Source: Zygnema cylindricum (taxonomy: Eukaryota > Streptophyta > Zygnematophyceae > Zygnematales > Zygnemataceae). Taken from it: a stretch of DNA of 52,409 bases. The DNA is taken from the NCBI GenBank assembly GCA_037447655.1, contig JBBHKE010002648.1, forward strand, positions 1 through 52,409, written 5' to 3'. Position 1 is the first letter of the stretch. Each line of letters starts with the position of its first letter. The position numbers and the translations under genes were made by a program. Below the pieces are notes generated by a model that saw nothing but the letters and a program-made list of their open reading frames with translations, had not been told where the DNA came from and ran no database searches. Below are positions 21,391 to 32,600 of the stretch, one piece after another.

Positions 21391-21718
21391 TTTTAGTTAT
21401 AAGAGTAGGACTTAGCCATTTTAGAAGATAGGAACTTGTTGTATCAAATTATGTTATATCATTTTAATATCTTTGACTGAGATTTTCTCTCATATATGCT
21501 TGCGGATTTTTGTGTAAATTTGCACTTGTGTTCCTCTTTGTATTATTAGCATTATGTCTGATTTGTAGGCAATTTGGTTGCTTATTTTGTCTTTGGTTGT
21601 GTTCCAAAGTTCTATGTTTTTCTGAAAATCTGTGAGAGCTTCTTGCTTGCATTAATTCTCTAATGACTACTCCATCCTCATCTTCATCTTCAATAGGTGT
21701 AGTAGCCACAGAAAAGTA
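21391..21718 (+). repeat. Truncated 5' LTR of element C
   Basis: Matches only the last third of the 3' LTR, starting near TTAGTTATAAGAGTAGGAC. The missing first part was lost at the junction with D. A weak primer-site candidate, GGTTACATGCCCTCC, follows at 21719. Confidence 0.75.
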
Positions 21719-24700
21719 GGTTACATGCCCTCCCTCAAGGAAATACCTTTATTGGTCTGATTTGGTTGAGTCTTATTTTACAGAGGTTAAACTGTTTCAT
21801 GTAGGTGATGGCAGTCTAGTTGAAAGTGATGCATTTTATAGTGGGAAAAATCAGCAGGCTTTGCATCTCTAAAAGTTAATGATTTCAGAATATTTACTTA
21901 TGTCACATATTAAGATGAAAAAGGCATCAAAGATCTGGAATTCACTAAACACTATATATTTGAAAGCTAATGCTCAACATGAGATTATTACAGCTGGAAA
22001 TATTTAGGACTATGGGTATACAGGTGGTAGTATGGTTGAATATTGTAATGGACTTAGACTTTTGTTAACACAAAATGCATGTTCAGAGGGGATTTTTCTC
22101 CTTATCATCAAGCTATGATTCTTATGCGAGGTCTTCTTGAAGAATATAAAGGAGCCTCGACAAATTTGAAAAGGTGGATAAGTCAACCTGGAATCTATCA
22201 ACAGCTATAAAATTAGTCCTAGAGGAAGAGTCAACAGTTATAGCTCTTAATCTACGAAAGTCTTCTGTAACGTTTAATGTTCGGTATCAAGGAAACAGAT
22301 CTCACGGTTTCCAAGGTTTCAATCATATAACAAGTGTGTCTATTGTTACAGTCAACAACTTCTGTACAAACAGTGTCCTAAGTTTCTTAAAGCTTGTGAG
22401 ACAGATGTGTTCAAAAATGGATGGAGGCTGAAAGGGGTCTACACACCACAAAGGCCATCTTTTACATCACCGACTCCTCCTTCAAAACCTGAGGCATTTT
22501 CAGCTTACACGTCGGAGTCGGAGTCGGTTGATAAGGGAAATGCACACGATGTTATCAGTTTTCCAAAAACTGACGACAAAAAATTTTCTTCGCTCTTTCA
22601 AAATTGATGGAGGGAGGCAAAGACTATGGGTAGATCATGGAATCCATAATTTCTTCTCATATGTGCTAGAACAAGGCTTCCTTCACAGATGTGAAACCTA
22701 TTCCAACTTGGCATATCTACTATGTTTGTGGTGCCACACTTGAAGCAAAAGCTCAAGGAACTGTCATCCTTATGTGTGAGATAGATGGACATGCAGTTCT
22801 TAGAAACTCTCTATGATGTGATGTATGTACCTCAGTTCAAAGAACTTTTTTTCTACTTCAGTTGAAAAAAGTAGAGGTTTTGAAATACTTGAGAAACAAG
22901 GTAAGAAAATAGTCAGTAAAGATAGAAAGATAGCGGTAATGAGAACTAGAGGCCCAAACAACTTGTACCGGATGGACCGGGTGAATACATCTGCTTTTGC
23001 TTACCCTAGTGTCTTATCTGAATTGTTTATGGCATAAAAGATTGGGTCATGTACATAATGACACATTGGAAAAGATGTTAAAGAGTGATATCGTAGAAGG
23101 AATTAAACTCGGTCAGCGGCAGTCAAATATTTGTGATGGTTTTGCCTTGGGGAAGCTTCATAAACTTCTTTTACCTCAAGCCGCAAATTTTAGGGCAACT
23201 AACCTCTTGGAACTTATTTATTCAAATGTGTGGGGACCCTCCAAAATACCATCTCTTGCAGACAGCAAATACTTTTTTACATTCACGGACGACTTCTCCA
23301 GAATCCGCGGGATCTATTTCTTGAATGAGAAAAATGAGGTCTTCACCCACTTCCAACACTTTCAGATCTAGGCATAAAAGCTTCAGGGCATATCTATTCT
23401 CTCCTTAAGATTTGATAATGGAGGAGAATATACTTCCAATGAGTTTGTTGTTTATTTAAGAGAAAATGGTATCTCTCATAAGCACTAAATTTTGGGCTGA
23501 AGCTTATCAAACTGCATCATATTTTAGGAATAGACTATAAACTATATATGTCAAAAGAAGGACACCTTATGATGTGTGGACTAGAAGAAAACCAAATTTC
23601 AGTCACTTAAGAGTTTTTGGTAGAAAATATTTTGTTCTCGATAATTTACCAATTGTTCTAGATAATTTACCAAATTGAAACTGAGTCCAAAATCTAAACC
23701 AAGAATTTTCATGGGATATGATGATAAATTTGTAGGATATAGAGATTATTGTCCTCAAAAACATACCATCCAGATTGCCATAAATATTCAAGTGAAAGAT
23801 GAGAGTGAATCCATAGATGAATTAAGTATGGATGAAAATGAGAAAAAAAAAATTGCAGGAATATGTCATCTTGGATCAGATTCCTCTTCCAATCTTCTAC
23901 AGCTTCTACTACTCCTAATGGAGTACCGAATACTAGAGTTAAACCAGCAACGGCACAACCACGGGAAGTTAATACTTCTCTTCCTTGACCTCAAATTGGA
24001 AATTGAAATCTAACAATTCGAGCATCAGATTTTCCGGGGGGAAAAAGACAGAGTTCTCGCTTCAGGGGAGAACAATTTCTATATGTTTTTTCTCGAAGTA
24101 CCGAGAGCCTCTCACAATTCAAGAACCATTTTCTGTTCCTGAAAAGGATAAATGGATTGCAACTCCAAATGACGAGATGAAGTCAATTATGGAATCTCAA
24201 ACGTGGGAGCTTATAGAGCTTTCACCAGATCGGAAAGCCATTAGCTGCAAGTGGGTCTTCAAAGTAAAGCTCAACCCAGACAGCACAATTGAGAGGTATA
24301 AAGCTCCGTTGGTTGCAAAGGGCTTAAGTAAGAAGGAGGAAATACACTATGAGGAAACTTTCTCTCCTGTTGTCAGGTTTCCCATTGTTACAGTCTTGCT
24401 GGCCTTAGCTAAAATTGAATACATAGAGATGCATCAAATAGATGTAAAAATTGCTTTCTTGCATGGAGACTTAGAGGAAGTAATTTATATGAAACAGCCT
24501 CAAGGGTATGCAAAAAAAAGAAATGAAAATCTAGTCTGTAAATTGTTGAAATCACTGTATGGGTGGAAACAAGCTCCACGATACTGGAATCTAAAGTTAG
24601 ATGAGTTTCTTACCAGTTTGGGTTTCACAAGGATCAGCTCAAAGCATTTTGTTTATGTCATAGAAGAAGAAATGGTGTGATCTATGTAGAACTATATGTG

Positions 24701-25690
24701 GATGATCTACTTCTTAAGAGTAAATTTATGAATGAGATATTTAAGATAAAAGCGGCTCTGAATGTCAGGTTTCAAATGGACGACTTAGGTGAGGCAAAGC
24801 ATATCCTACGCATTCAGGTAGAGACAGATAGGAATCAAAGGGTGATTTATCTCACTAAGAGAGAAGCTATTCGAAATGTACTAGAAAGATTTGGCATGCC
24901 AGAGGCAAAGAGGAGTGTCACCCTTATGGAGTTCAAGCAAAAATTGGAAGGAAACGAAACAGATGCTGTAATGCTACTCGAGGATGATATTAAACCATGG
25001 GAGTCTGAGTTCATGTCCACAATTCCCTACAGACAAGTTGTTGGGAGTCTTATCTACCTCATGAACTACATGCGTCCTAATATTGCAACGGTAGTGGGAG
25101 CTTTGAGCCGAAGCCTTCAGAACCCGAAATGATCAGATTGGGAGGCGGCAAAATAGGTTCTCGGATACCTTGCAACAACAAGGGATCTCTGACTTTCTCT
25201 CGGATGATATAAAGTAAAGATCAGCACCTGGAGCTATGCGAGTTATGGTGATATACAAAGATGGTGCTCTACCACTGGATTCATTTTGAAGATCGGTGAT
25301 GGTACTTGCTGCTGTACCAGCAAGCTTCAAAGGGTGACTGCTCAGTCAACCATGGAAGTTGAATACATGGTAGCTAGCTCAACTGTCAAGGAACTTTTTT
25401 GGGTAAAATCTCTCTTAGAAGAACTAAAATTTATGCAATTTGGTCCTCAAATCCTATGGTGTGACAATCAAGTTGCTATTGCTATTGCTTCTAATCCCAC
25501 TCATCACTTTAAAATTAAGCATATTGATATTAAGTTACACTTTGTGAGGGAAAAGGTGATGGTTATAATTCTGAAGATTAACTACTACTCAATGAAGAAA
25601 TGTTAGCAAATATGATGACAAAACCCTTGCCTGCACCAATATTGAAATTATGTAGAGAGGCATGTGGTCTAAGTGGCTAGTAGAGTCTAA
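21719..25690 (+). pseudogene. Decayed copia gag-pol of element C
   Basis: Gag region about 21720-22600 with stops. Integrase zinc domain and core at about 23025-23370 (LWHKRLGHVHNDTLEKML) and 23400-23470 (FDNGGEYTSNEFV). A deletion then joins GISHKH directly to FWAEAYQTASYFRNR, removing the stretch that should carry the catalytic Glu. Reverse transcriptase 24170-25130 (CKWVFKVKLNPDSTIERYK; YVDDLLL near 24694) has one frameshift near 24680. RNase H 25200-25690 (STMEVEYMVASSTVKELFWV; WCDNQVAIAIASNP; MMTKPLPAP). A 21-bp duplication lies at about 23637-23680. Not functional. Confidence 0.85.
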
Positions 25691-25703
25691 AGCTTTAGGG
25701 GAG

Positions 25704-26582
25704 TGTTGTTTTGAAAGCTTTAGTCCTCACTAAGCCACCTATGTGAGGGGATGTGCCTTCTGGGTACTTAGTTTATTTTGTGGAAACATGGTTCAATATG
25801 TATCAAAATTAGTGTGACAGTGAGCAGTGAAAGAGTACACTGTGTATCACATTAGCGGGACACGTGTCAGCAAACTAAGATAAGACACTCCGCAAGACTC
25901 GGTTTTACAACTCACATTCATCGGAAGACCGATACGTCACACAAAGTTTCATCTTGGATGAAACTTCTTAAAGATGGACGGCGCAGATTTGTTGCCGACA
26001 GACGCTGGTCAGCCGAGACCACATCTATGATTATTCGACGTGTTTTGTACAATATAGTGTGACGTAAGATATCCCTTTTTTGTACATAGGCGTGTTTTGT
26101 TTGATTGAGGACTCAATTCTGATTAGTTTTGTATGGCATTCCTTGACATATTCATGTATCCTCCTAGGCTCAGGTAGATATTATTGATACATGGTTAATA
26201 TGCCTTTTTACCTTGGTTAGGATTTTGAGTGGCTATTAGCTTTCAAAAGGTTAGATCTTTTAGGTATAAGAGTAAGACTTAACCATTTCAAAAAACATGA
26301 ACTTGTTGTATCAAATTAGGCTTTAGCATTTTGATATCTTTAACAGAGAGTTTCTCTCAGATGTGTTTGCAAATTTGTGTGTAAAATTGCACGTGTGTTC
26401 CTCATTGTATTATCACCATTGTATCGGATTTGTAGGCCATTTGGTTGCCTATTTTGTCTTTGATTCTGTTTTGAAGTTGTATGTTTTTTTGAACATCTAT
26501 GAGAGCTTCTTGCCTGTATTAATTCTGTGATGACTACTCTTTCCTCATCTTCATCTTCACCTGGTGTAGTAGCCATAGAACA
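25704..26582 (+). repeat. 3' LTR of element C
   Basis: Starts TGTTGTTTTGAAAGC right after the polypurine tract and ends near AGCCATAGAACA. It abuts a reverse transcriptase fragment of element B with no recognisable target duplication. Confidence 0.78.
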
Positions 26583-27884
26583 ACGAATGTCTCCTCGTAG
26601 TCAATTCCCTCTTTCAAGGTAAATCCCTTCGCCAGTAACCGAGCCTTGTAGCGCTTAATGGTGTTATCCGGGTTGAGTTTCAATTTAAATACCCACTTAC
26701 ACCCGATTGGCTTTTTGTCAAAAGAATAGTCCACCAATTCCCATGTATCGGCTACCGTAATTGAAACCATCTCCTCATTAATGGCTAATTTTCACCGGTT
26801 CCTTGCAGGACAGTTCATCGCCTCACCCTAAGTCTGGGGTTCATCAGGAGGAGACAGTTTGGGTACCTTGTTGTTAACTTGTTTGTCTTGCATTCTTTTG
26901 CTGCTTCTCTTTCCACCCTCAAACTTTGATGTCGGAATAGATGGCTCTCGTGGATTCTTTCGAACAGTTTCAACTTCTTCCCTATCCTTTGATTCTAGTT
27001 ATATTTCCACCACGTCTTGCGCTTCTATTAGAGTTGGCACTAAGGGTTCCTAGGCTAAATCCTCCTCGATCTGATTTGTACCTACAAGATCATTATCTTC
27101 TTGGAAACTTGGATAGTTAGGAAGCTTAAAGTCATCAAAATTTTCTGACTCAAATCTGATTTTGACTGTCTTTCTATGTTTTAATGGATCTATATATTCC
27201 CCTTTATCCATAACCATTAGATATTTTATTATGATTATATCTTCTCTCTTGAGATCATAAACTCTTTATCCTTTTACATCTTCATCAAATCCTAGCAGAT
27301 ATCTTGGTTTTCCTTTCGGATCTAACTTCCAATTTCACTTATTTCTGTCTAGACTGAAATCTTGACTACCGAAAACCTTTAGGTATGAAACATCAAGTTT
27401 TCTGCCTATCCATCTCTCATAAGGTGTTTGGCCTTCTACAGTCGAAGTAAAAACTCTATTTCTGAGATAGTTTACACATTTTATTGCTTCCGCCCATAAT
27501 CTCTTTCCTATCTTCTTATCCGACAACATTCTTTTGGCACTATCACTAAATGACCTATTTTACCTCTCGGCTACACCATTCTGCTCAGGATTTTCATAAA
27601 GTGTCTTTTGAAACTGCACTCCATCTTCTCTAAGATAATTCTTCTCTAAGATAATCCTCAAACTGATTCAAAGTATACTCACCCCTATTATCACTCTTTA
27701 CTCTCTTAATTGTGGTTTCATGGGGTTTCTCACTCCACGCTTTATATTCCTTTAAAATTTGTGGGGCCTTTGATTTATTTTTCAAAAAATACACTCTTGA
27801 TATCGAGACCAATCGTTAGTGATAGTCATTATAAACCTCTTACCCTCGTGTGAAAGCACTTTGATCAGTCCCCAAATATCAGTG
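26583..27884 (-). pseudogene. Element B pol: reverse transcriptase start, linker and integrase C-part
   Basis: From right to left: integrase core after the first catalytic Asp motif (27870 leftwards; DKKIGKRLWAEAIKCVNYL near 27520), integrase C-terminal and linker (27330-26800), then reverse transcriptase N-terminus (GCKWVFKLKLNPDNTIKRYKA near 26690; GIDYEETF at the cut end). Stops are present. An 18-bp direct duplication (TTCTCTAAGATAAT unit) lies at about 27625-27660. The A insertion falls in the TDIWG codons of the integrase catalytic core. Confidence 0.82.
27880..27884. repeat. Target duplication CAGTG, left of element A
   Basis: CAGTG immediately precedes the A 5' LTR; the same five bases follow the 3' LTR at 34337-34341. 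Joining the flanks across the duplication restores the integrase frame region of element B. Confidence 0.92.
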
Positions 27885-27942
27885 TGTAGAAACTAATGGT
27901 TTTATTAGTATTTTCTAGGTCTGAAAAGAAATATAGAAGTCG

Positions 27943-28031
27943 AGGCAGTCTATCTCTAACTTCTCTCTCCAACTCTCAAACTTGTCGCAGTCACTGAGAA
28001 ATTGGAGAGGAAGCTAGAGCCATGGCTACCT
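27943..28031 (+). other. Conserved long imperfect hairpin near the LTR start
   Basis: AGGCAGTCTATCTCTAACTT and CTCTCTCCAA on the left pair imperfectly with TTGGAGAGGAAGCTAGAGCC and ATGGCTACCT on the right, around a loop of about 30 nt containing CAGTCACTGAG. Equivalent blocks with GCAGCCATGGCTCTAGCTCC occur in the LTRs of B, F, G and H. Confidence 0.65.
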
Positions 28032-28093
28032 TGGCTATCCTGAGGTTTACGGGAATTTTATGTTAGGGTTTATTTATTTAATTAAAAGGTATG

Positions 28094-28134
28094 TGCCGGC
28101 GGCAGGATTTGATCCATGTACCTGCCGGCCGGCA
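28094..28134 (-). other. T-arm-like hairpin in the A LTR
   Basis: On the minus strand TGCCGGC and GCCGGCA make a perfect 7-bp outer stem around a 9-nt linker and the B-box-like GGATCAAATCC. Same 41-nt layout as 10164-10204; the inner stem is decayed here. Confidence 0.55.
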
Positions 28135-28934
28135 GACACGAAGTAGCCGGTAGCCTTAGCCGTTTCATCTAGCGGTAGTGTTACCTAGCATATAGTTTGA
28201 TAATTATTTACATATGTATACAAGCGATAAACCATTTAACTAAAATGAATTACGGGATACATAGATCCAGTAATATATAATGTACGACTTACGGTACGGA
28301 CAAAAATCAGTACCGCGCATTTGTTTCGTAAATGAAACAAATACCGCGCATGTATTTATTACGGCTACGATTAAAGCCGAATTTAATCGGACGGCCGGGA
28401 TTAGCGCCGAGATCGCGGAGGAAGATTTCGGCGGTTTGTGGCCATCGCCACATCGGATGACGCGTGGCGAAATTCCGTTGGATTGTGGAATCTCCGGAGA
28501 TTATGGCACCGAATCCGGATTTGACATGTGTCGACATTTTGGCCATGTCGTACAATGTCCGTACATAAAGTACACCGGCAGCTGTACTTTTGCGTACGGA
28601 ACTCAATTCTGATTGGTTCCGTACATCAGTAGATAGAGTTTGTGAGAGAGATAGGACTTAGAAAAATTAGAAGATAGGACCCCCTCTCCCAGAGAGCTTT
28701 TGTACAAAAGGTCAACTTTGACCCTCCATAACTTACTGCTCAGGGGAGCAAATTCAGAGATTCTTTTTGCCTATCGACTCAGGGGAGTCTTGTCTTCACA
28801 GGGGTGAAGTTGGTCAGAGTTTTTGTCTGCCAGGGTGGCAGTTATTTTTGCTTAAACACAAAGGGGTCAGGATTATCCTAGAGGCTTCTTGGAAGCTGTC
28901 CACTCTGAGGACTTATGGAGGTCTCAGAGTTTCA

Positions 28935-28949
28935 GGTTATGGGCCCACC
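28935..28949 (+). other. Anticodon-type primer-binding site of A, containing the gag start codon
   Basis: GGTTATGGGCCCACC adjoins the 5' LTR. Its complement GGTGGGCCCATAACC is the anticodon stem-loop of plant initiator tRNA-Met as I remember that sequence. The primer would therefore be an internally cleaved tRNA half ending near nucleotide 39-40, as in Drosophila copia and yeast Ty5. The ATG at 28939 pairs with the CAU anticodon and is in frame with gag. Confidence 0.82.
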
Positions 28950-29649
28950 CTCTAGGGTACCAATCTTTAATGGAACTGGCTTCATATACTGGGAAAGTAT
29001 GATGATAGGAGCTCTATGCGAAAAAAGGTTTTGGGGGATAGTGAGTGGACGATTGGGGCGTCCATCAAGTCTTGGAATTCCTCCAGGGTTTAAAGGAAGC
29101 AGATTCACCAGGAAAGAGGATTCACCTTCAACGGAGGAAACAAAGGAAGGAGAGGTGGTGGACAAAGGAAAAGAGAAGGAGGCGACCACACCAATAGCAA
29201 CTGGTTTAGCATTCATGTCACCTATTCCGAGGAACGAGGAGAATGATACTGAAACCTGGGACTTCAACAATATGGCGGCAAAACACTTCATCCTACGCCA
29301 TCTCACTCAAGGACTTGCATGTCCTCATTTGCACGTAGAGAGGGCATCCGATCTTTGGATGGCTCTCATAGAGATGTACCGAAGTGGTACGATTCAGCAA
29401 CAACAGTTGGCTGATCAGAAAGTTAAGGAGTATGTATACAAAGGGGGAAATATGTTGGATTTTTGCAATGAGCTTGCTACACTCTTCATGGAGCTAGAGA
29501 GTGCGGGTAAAGTTTTTAGTGAAAAAGAAAAAGTTAACTGTTTACTAATGAAGTTACCTGATGAGTTCGAGAACATAGTCAACCGTGTGCAGGACTTACC
29601 GGACTCAAGGTGGATATGGAACTCAGTGGTAGGGATGATTCCCGTTTGA
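28939..29649 (+). CDS. gag: Gag N-terminal and capsid part, ended by an in-frame TGA
   Basis: Starts MGPPSRVPIFNG inside the primer site and runs 236 codons to TGA at 29647-29649. Capsid residues match copia Gag (AAKHFILRHLTQGLACPHLH; YVYKGGNMLDFCNELATLFM; LLMKLPDEFENIVN). The start is supported by B, E, F and G, which begin with the same MGPP frame. The pol frame downstream is the same frame, so the TGA splits what was one Gag-Pol polyprotein. D has CGA at this position and B has TGG, so a CpG C-to-T change is the simplest origin. Gag forms the cytoplasmic particle that packages the RNA. Confidence 0.88.
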   Translation: MGPPSRVPIFNGTGFIYWESMMIGALCEKRFWGIVSGRLGRPSSLGIPPGFKGSRFTRKEDSPSTEETKEGEVVDKGKEKEATTPIATGLAFMSPIPRNEENDTETWDFNNMAAKHFILRHLTQGLACPHLHVERASDLWMALIEMYRSGTIQQQQLADQKVKEYVYKGGNMLDFCNELATLFMELESAGKVFSEKEKVNCLLMKLPDEFENIVNRVQDLPDSRWIWNSVVGMIPV

Positions 29650-29694
29650 GAGAATACGATTGAGATCCGAAAGGGAGGAAAGAGTGGCCAAGCC

Positions 29695-32600
29695 TTGGCA
29701 ACAGCGACCGATTGGAGGAACAAGGATTCTCGGAAACCAGTCGGAAACTATGGGGGTAGGGAGCAGAAAAAACAGGTTGGCGAGTTCGAACCAAGGGCTC
29801 CCAAAGGTTTATGTCATTTTTGTAAGAAACCGGGGCACTATATGGCAGAGTGCACCAAGCTAACCGAGCTTCGGGTAAAGGAGGGGCAGACCGGTGGTAC
29901 CCCGAGAGGAAAGAAAAAGGCCCTTGTCACACAGGTACTTGAGGCGGAATCCGAGGACGAGGACGATGAGCTCCTTTTGGATGAGGAGTTGGAGGCGAAA
30001 ACTGAGGTTGAAATTCCACGAAGGCAAAAATGTGCTTACGGTGGATTGAAAGGTGAAGCAGGCTGGATTATAGATTCAGGTGCCTCAATGCACATGTGTA
30101 AGGATAGACACCTGTTCACTAAGATAAGAAAGATTCCCACCGTAGAGATAGAGTACGGGGATGGGAGGATAGTCACCACTACTCTTGTAGGATCGGTAGA
30201 TCTGAAAGTGTTAGTAGAAGGAAAGACATCCATATTAACATTCTCCGATGTATTGTTTATTCCGGAGCTGAACAAAAACCTTATCTCTACATCAGTATTA
30301 GATGATAAGGGTTTTTTCACTAGCACTAGGAAAGGAGTCTTTACTGCTAGTTTTGAGGAGGATGTCTATTTTATTGCTGAGAAAGGTAGCCATGGGATGT
30401 TTAGGCTGATCTTAAGTAATGAAACGAAGAAACTTTATTATGCTGGTGTTCATGATATTATAATGTGGCATAAGAGGCTTGGGCATGTGAATCTAGATAA
30501 GTTAAGAGAGATGAAAAAGATGGGAGTGGTGGAAGGGATTCAGTTCAGTGAGAGTGATGATATAAGTGATTGTAGTGGGTGTGCTCAAGGTAAAGCACAC
30601 AGATTACCCTTTCCAAAAACAGCCACCTACAAGGGAGAAAAACTTCTAGATCTAGTACACACAGATATTTGGGGACCGGCTAGAGTGCCCTCACCGGGGG
30701 GGAAGAGATTTATGATGACTATAACTGATGATTGGTCTCGGTATTCCCGAGTATATTTTTTGAAAAACAAGTCAGAGGCTGAGGACTGTTTTAGACAATA
30801 TAAAGCATGGAGCGAAAAACTCCATGAAACTCCAATCAAGAGAGTAAGGAGTGACAATGGTGGAGAGTATACTTCTAACCAGTTTGAGGATTTTTTGAGG
30901 GAAGATGGGGTTCAACACCAAAAGACAGTGCCAGAAAATCCTGAACAGAATGGGGTAGCTGAAAGGTTAAATAGAACACTAAGTGATAGTGCTAGAAGTA
31001 TGTTGTCGGATAAGAAGATAGGAAAAAGGTTTTGGGCAGAAGCAATGAACTGTGCTAATTACCTCAAAAATAGAGTTCTTACTTCAGCTATAAAAGATCA
31101 AACACCTTATGAGAGATGGACAGGCCGGAAACCAGACTTATCTCATTTAAAGGTTTTCGGCAGTCAAGTATTCAGTCTAGATACTGATCGGTCCAATTGG
31201 AAGCTAGATCCTAAAGGAAAACCGGGATACTTATTAGGATATGATGAGGATGTTAAAGGATATAGAGTTTATGATCTAAAAAGAGAAGATATAATCTTAG
31301 TAAAGCATCTAGTAGTTATGGATGAAGGAAAGTCTGTGGATCCCTTCAAATATACAAAGTCAGTAAAAATCAGATTTGAGTCAGAAAATTCTGATGACTT
31401 TGAGCTTCCTAACTATCCAGGTTTTAGAGACGATTACATTCTTGCAGGAACAAATCAGACCGAAAAGGACTCGGCTGTGGAAACTCCAGTGACAACTCTA
31501 CTCGAAGCGGAAGACGTGGTGGAAATTGATTCGGAATCAAGGGATAGGGGAGAAGCCGAGTTTGTTCGAAAGAATCCACGAGAACCATCTATTCCGGCCT
31601 CAGATTTTGAGGGAGGGAGGAGAAGTAGCAAAAGACTGCAAGAAAAACAGGTTAATAACAAGGTAACTAAACTATCTCATCAAGATGAACCTCAAACTTA
31701 TCGAGAGGCGATGACTTGTCCAGAAAGAAACCGGTGGAAGACAGCCATCAATGAGGAGATGGCTTCAATCATGGCAGCCGATACTTGGGAGCTGGTGGAC
31801 TGTCCCCCTAACCGAAAACCAATCGGTTGTAAGTGGGTTTTCAAACGAAAACTGAACCCAGATAACACAATCGAGCGCTACAAGGCCAGATTAGTGGCAA
31901 AGGGATTTACACAAAAGGAAGGAATTGACTACGAGGAAACCTTTGCCCCGGTGGTCAGATTTCCCTCCGTCCGCATACTTCTCAGTTTAGCAGCGGCGGA
32001 AGACATGGAAGTGCACCAGATGGACATCAAAACAGCCTTTTTGCATGGAGAATTAGAAGAGGAGATCTTCATGCGACAACCCGAAGGGTTTGTGGAAGAA
32101 GGAGAGAAGAGTAAGGTATGCCGGCTGATTAAATCTCTTTATGGTTTGAAACAGGCGCCCCGACAGTGGAATAAGAAGCTTGATGAGTTTCTTACCGGTC
32201 TAGGATATATTCGGATCAGCTCAGATCACTCAATCTATGTTTTCGAAGATGAGGAAGGTTTTATATTTATTGCAATTTATGTTGATGATTTGCTTGTTTT
32301 AAGTAAATCAATGGAAAAAATTAATAAACTGAAAACCGATCTTAAGGGGAGATTTGAAATGAAGGATATGGGGGAAGCAAAATATATTTTGGGAATTCAA
32401 GTAGAGAGAGACCGAAAAAGAAAAATTATAAGATTGACTCAAAAGGAAGCAATAGGGAACATGCTTGAAAAATTTCAAATGGATAAAGCTAATAGTTGTA
32501 CAACTCCAATGGAATTGAAGAAGGGAAGTGAGGGGAGTGAGGAAGAAGGAGTCATAGTCTTAGACGAGGAATTATCTCCTGAAGAACAGAAGTTCATGCA

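Larger units (their letters stand above)
21391..26582 (+). mobile_element. Copia element C: a second, older copia lineage
   Basis: Plus-strand copia with a partial 5' LTR (21391-21718), decayed gag-pol, a polypurine tract (TTTAGGGGAG near 25694-25703) and a 3' LTR (25704 to about 26582). The LTRs differ in roughly every sixth or seventh base in the shared part, so it is old. Its proteins (for example DVKIAFLHGDLEEVIYMKQP) are clearly distinct from the A/B/D/F/G lineage. Both outer junctions are with other copia fragments. Confidence 0.82.
27885..28934 (+). repeat. 5' LTR of element A
   Basis: 1,050 bp, TGTAGAAACTAATGG to GGTCTCAGAGTTTCA. Contains the long imperfect hairpin (27943-28031), the T-arm-like hairpin (28094-28134, minus strand), one TTTGTTTCG...GAAACAAA palindrome (about 28320-28342) and a TGACGCGTGG site (about 28458-28467). 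Confidence 0.95.

Noticed and set aside
21464-26576. Two similar minus-strand frames (21464-21709 and 26340-26576) that look like a conserved protein
   Set aside because: They are the same part of the two LTRs of element C read antisense, so conservation reflects LTR duplication.
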